Positions 33,897 to 42,263 of a stretch of DNA of 53,543 nucleotides are shown one piece after another (positions within the stretch are counted from its first letter, which is position 1; every line of letters begins with the position of its first letter). Origin of the DNA: JAVBLV01 sp031553195. GTDB taxonomy: Bacteria > Bacteroidota > Bacteroidia > Bacteroidales > P3. The notes under the pieces were generated by a model. It was not told the origin of the DNA. It was given only the letters and a program-made list of their open reading frames with translations, and did not search any database. A program made the position numbers and the translations under genes. The stretch is from the NCBI GenBank assembly GCA_031553195.1, contig JAVBLV010000044.1, positions 1-53,543 on the forward strand, written 5' to 3'.

Positions 33897-36800
33897 ATGT
33901 CAATAGTTGAAACATCCATAAAAAAACCGTTACTAATTGTCGTAATTTTCACGGTATTGACCCTTGGTGGGTTATTTTGTTACAATATGCTTAGTTTGAA
34001 TTTATTACCAAAGTTCGAACTACCCATGCTTACTGTTGTTACGGTGTATCCGGGAGCAGGAGCTTCCGAAGTTGAAACTTCAGTAACCAAAAAAATCGAA
34101 GATGCCCTTTCCACATTGGAAAACTTGAAGAAAATCAGCTCCACCTCCCAGGAGGGCGTGTCCATTATATCCATTGAGTTAAACGAGGGCGCCGACGCCA
34201 ATCTGGCCGTTCAGGACGCCCAGCGAAAAATCAATGCCATCAGATCTGATTTGCCGTCGGAAATCTTAGACCCGTCTATTAATAAAATTTCAATAGACGA
34301 AAAGCCCATCATAAATATAGCTGCCTCATCTTCGCTTTCGCCTACGGAATTTTATAAGTTAATTGAAGACCGCGTACAGCCTCGCTTAGCCAAGCTTCCG
34401 GGCGTAGGTTCGGTAGATATGGTAGGCGGTAACGAGCGTGAAATCAAGGTAAATATCGACGCTGAGAAATTGAAGGCTTATAATCTATCCATTTTGCAGG
34501 TATTGCAAGCCATTCAAACGGCCAATATGGAAATTCCTGCCGGAAATGTGGAAAATATCCAATCGGTTTATTCCGTGCGTTTAGCCGCTAAATATTCAAG
34601 CCTCAACGAACTTCGCAATACGGTTATTACAACCACCGCTAACGGCGGAAAGGTAAAGGTGATGGATGTGGCTGAGGTGGAAGACGGGATTGCCGAACAA
34701 AAGCTTATTAACCGAATTGATGGTCAGGATGCCATCGGTATTTCCATTCAAAAGCAAACCGACGCTAATGCCGTGAAGGTGGCCGACATGGCCAAAGCTG
34801 AATTAAAAGCTATTGAAAAAGAATATGCTAACGACAATATGCATTTCGAAATTGCTACCGACGATTCTGTTTTTACCAAAGCTTCGGCCAATGCAGTAGT
34901 ATTCGACTTGTTTATGGCCATCCTTATTGTAGCCATCGTATGCTTCATCTTTTTGCATAATTTACGAAGCGCTTTGATTATCATGATTGCCGTACCGCTT
35001 TCCATTGTGCCTGCTTTTATTGCCATTTATGCTTTGGGTTTCTCGCTCAACATGATGTCGTTAATGGCCTTGTCGTTGGTGGTCGGGATTTTGGTAGACG
35101 ACTCGATTGTGGTGATTGAAAATATGTTCCGCCACATGGAAAACGGAGCAAATAAACGCCAGGCGGCTTTGGAAGGTTGTAAGCAAATTATGTTTACCTG
35201 CATGTCCATTACCATGGTAATTGTAGTGGTATTCTTACCTTTAGCCATTACTGGCGGATTGATAGGAAATATCCTGAAAGAATTTGCCATCCCGATTATT
35301 ATGGCAACGCTTTGCAGTTTGTTGGTTTCTTTTACAGTAACGCCTTTGTTAATGTCGCGCTTCGGAAAATTGTCTGATGATAAGCGTCCTACTTTATCGG
35401 CAAGGTTTTCACGTTTTGTAGAACACGCTTTCGAAACCATAAAAAATTGGTATGCTCGTATTCTGGCTTTGGGATTACGACATAAAGTCACTGTCTTGAT
35501 GACGACTTTAGTTCTGCTGATTGGCTCTTTTGCATTGTTTCCGACTGGATTCATCGGTTTCGCCTTTATGCCCGAAGCCGACCAGGGCGAATTTATCGTA
35601 AACTTGGATATGAATCCGCAGGTAACCGTTTATCAAAATAATCAAATGACCATGCAGGTGGAAAAAATTCTACGCAGTAAACGTGAAGTTGCCCGTGTTT
35701 ATACGAATGTGGGTTCTACCGGATCTATGTTCGGAAACAGTTCCAAGAATAATGCGACTTCTATTTCCGTGAAAATGATTGATAAAAAAGAACGGAAAAT
35801 AGGCGTGCAGGATTTTGCCGAACAAGTAAAAGAAGAAATCATGCAAATTCCGGGCATACGAGCAAGGGTAAGCGTAACGAACTTAAGCGGAGGCGCTACC
35901 GAACCTATTCAATTTATTGTGCAGGGCGCCGATTTTGAACAAGTGCAGGAAACTGCCGCCATTGTGTTGGATGCCGTTCGCCATACGCCCGGAACCAGCG
36001 ATTCCAAATATTCTATCGACGATCCGCGCCAAGAAGTACAAGTAAAATTGAATCGCGAGAAAATGGCTGAATTAGGATTGTCGGTAAGCGACGTAGGTTC
36101 TACGCTTCGTGTGGCTTTGAATGGAAATGACGATTCCAAATACCGCGACGGAAGTTACGAGTACGATATTCGTATTGGCGTGGATAATTTCGATCGCACC
36201 CAACCCGAAGACGTGTCTAGATTGACTTTCCTCAATAAAAAAGGCGAATTGATTGAATTGAACCAGATTGCTGATATTTCTTATGGTTTAGGACCCTCTT
36301 CTTTGGAACGCGCTGACAGGATCTCGTCTATTACCGTAAAATCGAACGTAGTGGGACGTGCTTCAGGAACCGTAGGCGCCGAAATTAAAAATGCTTTCAA
36401 AGGAAAAATTCCTACAGGCGTTACTATTAAAGAGGGCGGTATGATGGAACAACAAGGAACGGCTTTTGCCAATTTGGGAATTGCTTTTATAGCCGCTATC
36501 GTGTTGATATATTTGATTATGGTAGCGTTGTACGATTCTTTGCTCGATCCTGTAGTCGTATTGTTTTCCATTCCATTGTCAATGATCGGGGCATTTCTGG
36601 CTTTAGCCTTGACTATGAGCAGTCTTAATATTTTCAGCATCATCGGGTTAATCGTGCTGATTGGATTGGTTTCTAAAAACGCTATTTTACTAGTCGATTT
36701 TACCAACCACATGCGACGCGACAAAAGTATGGATACTTTTAGCGCTTTGATTGAAGCAGGAAAAGAACGTCTGCGTCCTATTTTGATGACGACTTTTGCC

Positions 36801-37061
36801 ATGATATTCGGGATGCTGCCCATTGCCTTGGCATCAGGAGACGGCGCCGAAATGAAAAACGGCATGGCTTGGGTAATCATTGGCGGATTGGCCAGTTCTA
36901 TGATATTGACGCTGGTAGTCGTTCCTGTAGTATACTATATTTTTGATAGAATTTCTACCCGATTCCGCCATGCAAGAAGAAACAGGATGGTAAAGAAGAT
37001 CAAAGAAAGATGGATGGATGAAGATGGCTTGGAGGAATTGGCAGAAGCAAAAGCGTATTAG
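33897..37061 (+). CDS. RND multidrug efflux transporter (AcrB/HAE1 type)
   Basis: 1054 residues with the duplicated RND layout: a membrane helix, a large periplasmic loop, then six helices, repeated. The proton-relay aspartates are D401 and D402 in VGILVDDSIVVIENMF, and the conserved Lys is in IGLVSKNAILLVDFTNH. The N-terminus (SIVETSIKKPLLIVVIFTVL) and GRASGTV/KEGGMMEQQGTAF loops are typical. It is a proton-driven pump for amphiphilic compounds, working with the TolC and adaptor genes upstream. Motifs indicate the hydrophobe/amphiphile group, not the heavy-metal CusA group. Confidence 0.95.
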   Translation: MSIVETSIKKPLLIVVIFTVLTLGGLFCYNMLSLNLLPKFELPMLTVVTVYPGAGASEVETSVTKKIEDALSTLENLKKISSTSQEGVSIISIELNEGADANLAVQDAQRKINAIRSDLPSEILDPSINKISIDEKPIINIAASSSLSPTEFYKLIEDRVQPRLAKLPGVGSVDMVGGNEREIKVNIDAEKLKAYNLSILQVLQAIQTANMEIPAGNVENIQSVYSVRLAAKYSSLNELRNTVITTTANGGKVKVMDVAEVEDGIAEQKLINRIDGQDAIGISIQKQTDANAVKVADMAKAELKAIEKEYANDNMHFEIATDDSVFTKASANAVVFDLFMAILIVAIVCFIFLHNLRSALIIMIAVPLSIVPAFIAIYALGFSLNMMSLMALSLVVGILVDDSIVVIENMFRHMENGANKRQAALEGCKQIMFTCMSITMVIVVVFLPLAITGGLIGNILKEFAIPIIMATLCSLLVSFTVTPLLMSRFGKLSDDKRPTLSARFSRFVEHAFETIKNWYARILALGLRHKVTVLMTTLVLLIGSFALFPTGFIGFAFMPEADQGEFIVNLDMNPQVTVYQNNQMTMQVEKILRSKREVARVYTNVGSTGSMFGNSSKNNATSISVKMIDKKERKIGVQDFAEQVKEEIMQIPGIRARVSVTNLSGGATEPIQFIVQGADFEQVQETAAIVLDAVRHTPGTSDSKYSIDDPRQEVQVKLNREKMAELGLSVSDVGSTLRVALNGNDDSKYRDGSYEYDIRIGVDNFDRTQPEDVSRLTFLNKKGELIELNQIADISYGLGPSSLERADRISSITVKSNVVGRASGTVGAEIKNAFKGKIPTGVTIKEGGMMEQQGTAFANLGIAFIAAIVLIYLIMVALYDSLLDPVVVLFSIPLSMIGAFLALALTMSSLNIFSIIGLIVLIGLVSKNAILLVDFTNHMRRDKSMDTFSALIEAGKERLRPILMTTFAMIFGMLPIALASGDGAEMKNGMAWVIIGGLASSMILTLVVVPVVYYIFDRISTRFRHARRNRMVKKIKERWMDEDGLEELAEAKAY

Positions 37062-37172
37062 AATGAAGAATTAAAAATGAAAAGTGAAAAATTATTTGGT
37101 ATCATTATTTGTTTTAAATTTTCCAGTTACACCAATTTTTCACTTTTTGTTCTCCATTTTTCGTTATTTAAA

Positions 37173-37246
37173 TCCGGCTTAGCTCAATGGTGGAGTAAAC
37201 GTATAATAAATACGAAAGGCTACAGGTTCGAATCCTGTCGTCGGTA
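37173..37246 (+). pseudogene. Decayed tRNA-like sequence (tRNA-Thr-like arms)
   Basis: 74 bases read as a tRNA with TCCGGCT, then TA, D-stem GCTC/GAGT with AATGGTG loop, and a perfect T-arm ACAGG-TTCGAAT-CCTGT, then CGTCGGT and A. The acceptor stem has 5 of 7 pairs (including one G-T). The anticodon arm is wrong: with ACGTA/TACGA the loop is TAATAAA, so the invariant U33 is A, and the top pair is A-A. The acceptor and D sequences recall Bacteroidota tRNA-Thr. It lies 111 bases after the RND gene. Probably a degenerate gene copy, possibly left by an integration event. Confidence 0.45.
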
Positions 37247-37269
37247 CAAACAAAAATGCAATATAAAAC

Positions 37270-37491
37270 ATGAATAGAAGAGAGTATATATTAAAGACTT
37301 CGCTTGCAACATCTCAGGACTTGTTGCAGCTAAGCAGATTTTTGGATTGTGTTTCTCCGACGGTTGACTGGTATGTGGACCTTGAAGATTGCGACAAAGT
37401 GTTGCGTGTTGAGTCTAATGAGTTGGATATGGAAGAGATTATAGAAATAGTGCAATATGCCGGATTTGAGGCGGAAGAGTTGTGGGTTTGA
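37270..37491 (+). CDS. HMA-like small protein lacking the CxxC metal site
   Basis: 73 residues with a ferredoxin-like pattern similar to heavy-metal-associated (HMA, copper-chaperone-like) proteins: KTSLATSQDLLQLSRFLD, then VDWYVDLEDCDKVLRVES and MEEIIEIVQYAGFEAEEL. The middle and end match the usual 'W-x-VDLE-x-PDKVL' and 'EEIIEAVKKAGYEAELL' parts. The metal-binding GxxCxxC loop of helix 1 is absent, replaced by ATSQDLLQ. Thus it probably does not bind Cu/Zn in the normal way. It follows the tRNA-like sequence by 23 bases. Confidence 0.6.
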   Translation: MNRREYILKTSLATSQDLLQLSRFLDCVSPTVDWYVDLEDCDKVLRVESNELDMEEIIEIVQYAGFEAEELWV

Positions 37492-37497
37492 TAGGCG

Positions 37498-37566
37498 CCG
37501 GAATTTTTAAAATAGGTATAATTTTCCGGTTTAAACTAGAAAAATTATACTGCCGTCGGCATAATT
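37498..37566 (+). terminator. Two hairpins after the HMA-like gene
   Basis: CCGGAA (37498-37503) faces TTCCGG (37524-37529), and AATTAT-AC-TGCCG (37543-37555) faces CGGCATAATT (37557-37566). The first is well placed as a terminator. The second could mark the edge of the mobile-element remnant that follows. Confidence 0.45.
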
Positions 37567-37732
37567 GATTGAAAAAAAATGATAAAAGTAATGAGAAACT
37601 TTATCCCATTTCTTAAAACGCAAAATCTTCTATTCGTATTTCTATTTTTTACGCTATCAAATACAATAAGACAATCGCTTACTAAAACAGAAATAGACAA
37701 TTCATTCAACCAGCGGAATTATAACATGGGAA

Positions 37733-37999
37733 ATGGCTATAGGCCAACGTTTAAGTCAAGGCGAAAAATTAGTTATCGGGATAGATTCAACAGGATTAAA
37801 AGTCTTTGGCGAAGGCAAATGGAAAGTACGCAAGCACGGATGCGGTAAACGTAGGACATGGCATAAGCTCCATATCTGTATCGACTTGGAGAGTCAAGAA
37901 ATATTATCAGTTGAATTAACCGGTAATGATCAAGATGATGCTTCAGTGGGCAAAACGATGTTACCCCACATTATTCATGTCATATATGTAAATTATTGA
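37733..37999 (+). pseudogene. IS5-type DDE transposase remnant
   Basis: The frame includes GEKLVIGIDSTGLKVFGEGK, WKVRKHGCGKRRTWHKLHIC and VELTGNDQDDASVGKTML, which are the regions around the first (IDSTGLKV) and second (NDQDDAS) catalytic Asp residues of IS5-group transposases. The N-terminal DNA-binding part and the C-terminal Glu region are missing, so it is a dead internal fragment of about 80 codons. No terminal inverted repeats could be paired. It lies in the gene-poor stretch between the efflux operon and the PEP-carboxykinase-like gene. Confidence 0.8.
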
Positions 38000-38226
38000 G
38001 TATAGTGCAATTTAAAGATTTTACAATAGCCCCAAAGCGGGCGTCTGTATTTTAGTATAAAACGGTTATTTATCAATAAGTTAATATGTTATTTTTGTTC
38101 TGAGATGAATAATGCAGGTTAAAAGAGAAAACGAAATAAATAGGGATCAGTGGAGAATTCCGGTGGAGAACCAAAATAGTGGATCAGTGTAAAAATAGGC
38201 AAAGATATTTTCTCTCTATTCTTTTT
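38000..38226. other. Non-coding stretch after the transposase remnant
   Basis: No gene, promoter or clear repeat recognised. Confidence 0.4.
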
Positions 38227-38418
38227 GGAGCCTCAAAAAGGTGCGAGAATCAAAAACGGCTTGAGGATTTGAACGCGTTCCGCCTATCGGCTCCACTTGA
38301 ATGGAAAATCCTCGCAAAGGTATGCTACGCATGGCGTTTGACGCGCTAACGCAGTCTGAATAAAGCAAAGTCAATAACGGCCTATGAAAGATAGCGTTAG
38401 AAAAAATTAGAAGCGTAG
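38227..38418. other. Noncoding block dense in nested inverted repeats
   Basis: No protein-like frame. Many complementary words occur: GGAGCC (38227) with GGCTCC (38289); CCTCAA (38231) with TTGAGG (38261); GAGGATTT (38263) with AAATCCTC (38306); the self-palindrome GAACGCGTTC (38271); CTACGC (38325) with GCGTAG (38413); CTAACGC (38346) with GCGTTAG (38394). Some are nested and some overlap, so alternative folds or a pseudoknot are possible. It may be a structured RNA or the folded end of a decayed mobile element. No promoter consensus is seen beside it. Confidence 0.4.
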
Positions 38419-38692
38419 ATGTTAAAACAAAATCCTGTTCGAAGTCCTCTATTGAAAATAGGCTGATAATGAAATCAAATCATTTATGGATTATAATTAT
38501 ATCAATTGGAATTTATAATTAGTCCACAAAATAATCATTGTTCTAATCGCAATCAATTATACTTTAACTATTTTGGAAACATTTGAAGTCTGAAAGATTG
38601 GACTATCTTCAATATGCAAAGGGTATATTAACCACTTGAAAAGATAGGGGCTAAATTTAGCGCCGTTGTAATAATGTCGATCCATTTCAAAA
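38419..38692. other. AT-rich spacer past the end of the PEPCK-like gene
   Basis: Nothing recognised. The leftward gene ends at 38693 without an obvious terminator. Confidence 0.4.
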
Positions 38693-41600
38693 TTAATTTC
38701 CCGACACCTTTTCGTCTTTCCCCAGCATTCCCCGTAAATTCAATAAATAATCAGGAGAAGAAATATACCTTAGTACTTCATGCGCTTTTTTCGATTTTTG
38801 AATCAAATCATTAGATGTATTATTATCCAGCAAATGGGTATTTTTAAGAATTTGTTCCAAATAATGAATATGATTCTGGCAAAGCGCCGTGTCTTGTTGT
38901 TGTTTTAATACAAGGCGATTGTTGTACATTTTGCTGTTAATCAGGTAATCGTAAGTAAACATTTCCCGTATTTCCGGAGATTCCAGGGTTTTGCCTTCGT
39001 AATTTCCGGAAACCATTATATGCAGTAATGCTTTGAGCGGTTCGCAAGCTTGTAAAATGCTACCATCTTTAAAATATTGTTGAGCTACTTTTTGTTGGGC
39101 TTCCGTAATATTGTCAATACCGTCCGCAAATTCCTCTATGTTTTGTAATTCCGGTTTCAACATATTTTCTTCAAAAACCACATTCGGATTTTCAAATACC
39201 CTTCCGAAATACATGTTAATAAATTTTTGAGTAATACGGTAACCTAAGATGCTTGCCTTAACTGTTTTACCCTTATATTCAAAATCGTTGAGTTTTTCCA
39301 GGAAACCCTCTTTAATCATTTCTTTCGGATCTCTTTCGGCCGGACTCAATCGCGCCCAAAGTTCAGGAATCAACAAACTCAAGTCATGGTCTACGCGGAA
39401 TTTAGAACCGATATATCCTGCCGGAGTGGTAAAGCCGTTATATCCGGTTAGAATGTAGGAAACCAGCGTATTATTTAAATCGGTTATAGGCAACAAGGCA
39501 TTGAAAGGGGCTTTGGTCAAGGCTCCCTCAGAACCGGCGCCAGTGGTGGAAGGCGATTTTCCTGTTAAACTGCTAATGAAATCCATAAACAATTCGGGAA
39601 GTTCTTGGTAGTGAACAGGGTTATAGACCGCTAACGGTGGGATTCCTTTTTCGGCCGGATTATTTCTACGCCCCGGCAATACCACATTTACGGGGGTATA
39701 TAAAGGTTTTGAAAAAGGCAGGTTCCGCGAAAAACGCATGCCTATTTCGGCCAGATAATTATCGATAGATGAAAGCAGATCGCTTCGCGTTTGCAAATAC
39801 CTGACATTGGCAGAGGGTTTTCCGTCTACCAGACGCGGATTGGCCGACGAAACAAAATATTTGAAATCACTTTTACCTTCTGCCACTTCTTTAATCAGAT
39901 TTTGCATAGGTTCCGTGAATTTCTCGAAATGAATAACATCATCAACCATATCCTTGGCGTCGTCAATCGTTAGCGGTTCAAAGTTAGAAATGAAAGTCCC
40001 ACTCGAAGCCAGATCTGCCTCCGCTTTTTTATCAAATCCACGGTGGACGGCTTCATCCGGACGTTGGAAAAAACGATATTCGCAATTGGCTATGATTTTC
40101 ACGCTGTTATTATCAATAACAGGATTCAGATTGGAAAGAGCAGAGATTGGAACTACCGTCGAGGCGGTAATGTCGTCTTCGGTAGAAAGTTTGGCGGCAT
40201 GCGAAAAATCTTGGCGGAGTTTGAATGTCCTCCATGCTCCGTTTTCATCAAATCCTACGCGCAAATAACGAGCCACTAACTTTCTGTTTTCATATTTAAG
40301 CTCATTGCCTGGTTGTCCGTTCATTACATCTACGCTAAAATGTTTTTTCCAGTCATTGCCCCATTCTTCTCGGTAAAAACGCTTGATAATAAACGCAATA
40401 CCTTTAATATATTGAGGCATGTTTTTCAGCCATTCATTATATTCGTCCGTAAAATCAGGAGAGGGGGTAAGTAATTTAATTACAGATCCCATGGAACGCT
40501 GCGGACTTAGAAACGACCGGCTAAACGGAATAGGAGAGGAGACGCCCTCGAAACGCTTGCTATAATTATAATTGATAATTTCTTTGGCTTGTTCAAAATC
40601 TTTATCGAAATCTTTAATAAAGAAAGAACCAACGAGAATGGAATCCAGAATGGATTTTGAAATTTCCGATTTCCCGCCCCCCGATACGGTGCAAGGTTTA
40701 TGAAATAGCGTTCCTTCTGCCATGGTCTCTACGAGACGGTAAGTATGGGTTCCGGGTAATCTTTCCATGCGAAATTTGGAACCGTTCGGCAAGACATAGA
40801 AATTCCGGGGCAAAAGTTTAATCGACGTTTTTTTATTGTTTTTTTCCCAGGAAACGCTTTGGTCTATAAGACTGAAAACCGAATCTTCGGGTACGTATAT
40901 GATATTGTTAAACCGTTTGTCAATTCCATAATTTTCATTGTTATCGACATCCATTATGTCCGAAAATGTATTGGTAATGTCCTGAAAGGTATTACAATTG
41001 TTTTTGGATTTAGCAATGTGTTTGTCGCCTTGATTATAGCTTGGGAAAATAAAAGCGCCTCCGGCATGTTCCTCTTCTGTATTACCGAACAGGTTGCAAG
41101 CATAACTTATTTGCGTTTTGACTTCTTTTTTGGAATATCCGAAATAATTATCGGCAATAACGGTTACGATGATCCCTTCTTGAGTTCTGAATGTTAATTT
41201 AAAAGCTTTTCCGTCATTATACAATTCGTCTTGTTCTTTCCAACACATGCCGTCTCGTTTTTGGCGTTCGGTAGCTTCTTCAAAGGTTGGCAATCCTGCT
41301 TCTTTTTTGGTAATTTGAGTCAGTTGCGGAGCCAGTATAACGCATCCGGTATATCCTGTCCAATGTTCAATGTCGATCCCCGCATCATTTTTTAAGACAT
41401 AAGGATTGCCTGCATTGCCGAAGATAGATTCTACAAAGTCCAGATTACTAACTAGCGTACCTGGCGCAAAGAGACGGATTTCCATTGTTTTTTCTGGCGT
41501 AATACCTTCCACAGCCGGACAAACAATGGGGCGAATCAGCAATGAAACCCAAGATTTGTCGGGATAAGATTTTTCGGCAGTATAGGGTAAAGTCATAATA

Positions 41601-42145
41601 TCGCCGTTTTCTGTTAATGCTTTGTGCAATAAATAGGCCGTCGTATACCGGGGAACCGCTTTTTTATCGTCGGGAATAGGCAATCCTCCTTCCGCCACAT
41701 GGAAAACGCCTTTGGTTGTGCGTTTGTCGTTTTTGGGATTGTGTAAAATACCTTGTTTTACGCGATAAGATTTTAAATATTCCGAAGAGTATTCGTCTTT
41801 TTCCGGCGGAATCGACAATTCCCGCGCCAACCCGTGAAAATCCAATGTAAAGGAAGTTGCCGGCAAATGCATGGTTGGACAATTGGGAACATCGGAAAAA
41901 TAGTTATTGATGAATTCTTGTATACGATGGTCGGCAGGGCACAAAACTTCATTGCATGCTTTTTCCCGTTCACGGAAGTTTTCAATTAACTCTTTGGCAA
42001 TATCAAAAAAAGAATCTGTATTATTTTCTTGATTTCCAAATCCTAATGATAAAAGTTTTAGATCTATATATTGTTTGATATAATCTTTCGAGATTATATT
42101 TTCATTTTCTCCTTTAATACCTAATGTTTTAATTAATGATTCCAT
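38693..42145 (-). CDS. Probable pyrophosphate-type phosphoenolpyruvate carboxykinase
   Basis: 1150 residues from the ATG at 42145. The size and the motifs VSGGGKSEISKSILDSI (near 485), ISYACNLFGNTEEEHAGGAF and PITDLNNTLVSYILTGYNGF suggest the PPi-dependent PEP carboxykinase, a very large enzyme distinct from the ATP and GTP forms, which converts PEP, CO2 and phosphate to oxaloacetate and PPi. The GGGKSE loop would be the phosphate-binding site. Cytoplasmic, no signal peptide. The start is moved from the longest frame (42175) because a -7 box TAACTTTG (42180-42173) overlaps that extension. Single gene. The assignment rests on recognised motifs and length only; an alternative is an uncharacterised kinase-like family. 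Confidence 0.62.
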   Translation of the reverse strand: MESLIKTLGIKGENENIISKDYIKQYIDLKLLSLGFGNQENNTDSFFDIAKELIENFREREKACNEVLCPADHRIQEFINNYFSDVPNCPTMHLPATSFTLDFHGLARELSIPPEKDEYSSEYLKSYRVKQGILHNPKNDKRTTKGVFHVAEGGLPIPDDKKAVPRYTTAYLLHKALTENGDIMTLPYTAEKSYPDKSWVSLLIRPIVCPAVEGITPEKTMEIRLFAPGTLVSNLDFVESIFGNAGNPYVLKNDAGIDIEHWTGYTGCVILAPQLTQITKKEAGLPTFEEATERQKRDGMCWKEQDELYNDGKAFKLTFRTQEGIIVTVIADNYFGYSKKEVKTQISYACNLFGNTEEEHAGGAFIFPSYNQGDKHIAKSKNNCNTFQDITNTFSDIMDVDNNENYGIDKRFNNIIYVPEDSVFSLIDQSVSWEKNNKKTSIKLLPRNFYVLPNGSKFRMERLPGTHTYRLVETMAEGTLFHKPCTVSGGGKSEISKSILDSILVGSFFIKDFDKDFEQAKEIINYNYSKRFEGVSSPIPFSRSFLSPQRSMGSVIKLLTPSPDFTDEYNEWLKNMPQYIKGIAFIIKRFYREEWGNDWKKHFSVDVMNGQPGNELKYENRKLVARYLRVGFDENGAWRTFKLRQDFSHAAKLSTEDDITASTVVPISALSNLNPVIDNNSVKIIANCEYRFFQRPDEAVHRGFDKKAEADLASSGTFISNFEPLTIDDAKDMVDDVIHFEKFTEPMQNLIKEVAEGKSDFKYFVSSANPRLVDGKPSANVRYLQTRSDLLSSIDNYLAEIGMRFSRNLPFSKPLYTPVNVVLPGRRNNPAEKGIPPLAVYNPVHYQELPELFMDFISSLTGKSPSTTGAGSEGALTKAPFNALLPITDLNNTLVSYILTGYNGFTTPAGYIGSKFRVDHDLSLLIPELWARLSPAERDPKEMIKEGFLEKLNDFEYKGKTVKASILGYRITQKFINMYFGRVFENPNVVFEENMLKPELQNIEEFADGIDNITEAQQKVAQQYFKDGSILQACEPLKALLHIMVSGNYEGKTLESPEIREMFTYDYLINSKMYNNRLVLKQQQDTALCQNHIHYLEQILKNTHLLDNNTSNDLIQKSKKAHEVLRYISSPDYLLNLRGMLGKDEKVSGN

Positions 42146-42172
42146 AAGATGTAAATTCTTTGATTTAAGTTG

Positions 42173-42180
42173 CAAAGTTA
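42173..42180 (-). promoter_or_regulatory. -7 box of the PEPCK-like gene
   Basis: TAACTTTG on the minus strand, 27 bases before the ATG at 42145. A clear -33 partner is lacking. Confidence 0.5.
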
Positions 42181-42206
42181 CGGAAATGAAAGATGAGTTT
42201 TGTAAT

Positions 42207-42246
42207 AAAAAAACCTCCTAAAAGTATATCTTTTAGGAGGTTTTTT
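42207..42246 (-). terminator. Strong terminator after the M13 peptidase gene
   Basis: CCTCCTAAAAG pairs perfectly with CTTTTAGGAGG around TATAT, flanked by A-runs on one side and T-runs on the other, so it works in both directions. It lies 17 bases past the peptidase stop. Confidence 0.9.
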
Positions 42247-42263
42247 ATCAGATGATTTTAACC

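Noticed and set aside
37077..37277. Rightward 66-residue frame after the RND gene
   Set aside because: It runs through the tRNA-like sequence and its translation there is not protein-like.
38227..38294. A tRNA on the minus strand, suggested by GGAGCC...GGCTCC
   Set aside because: The acceptor-like ends pair, but no proper D-arm, anticodon arm or T-loop (TTCRA) can be laid out between them.
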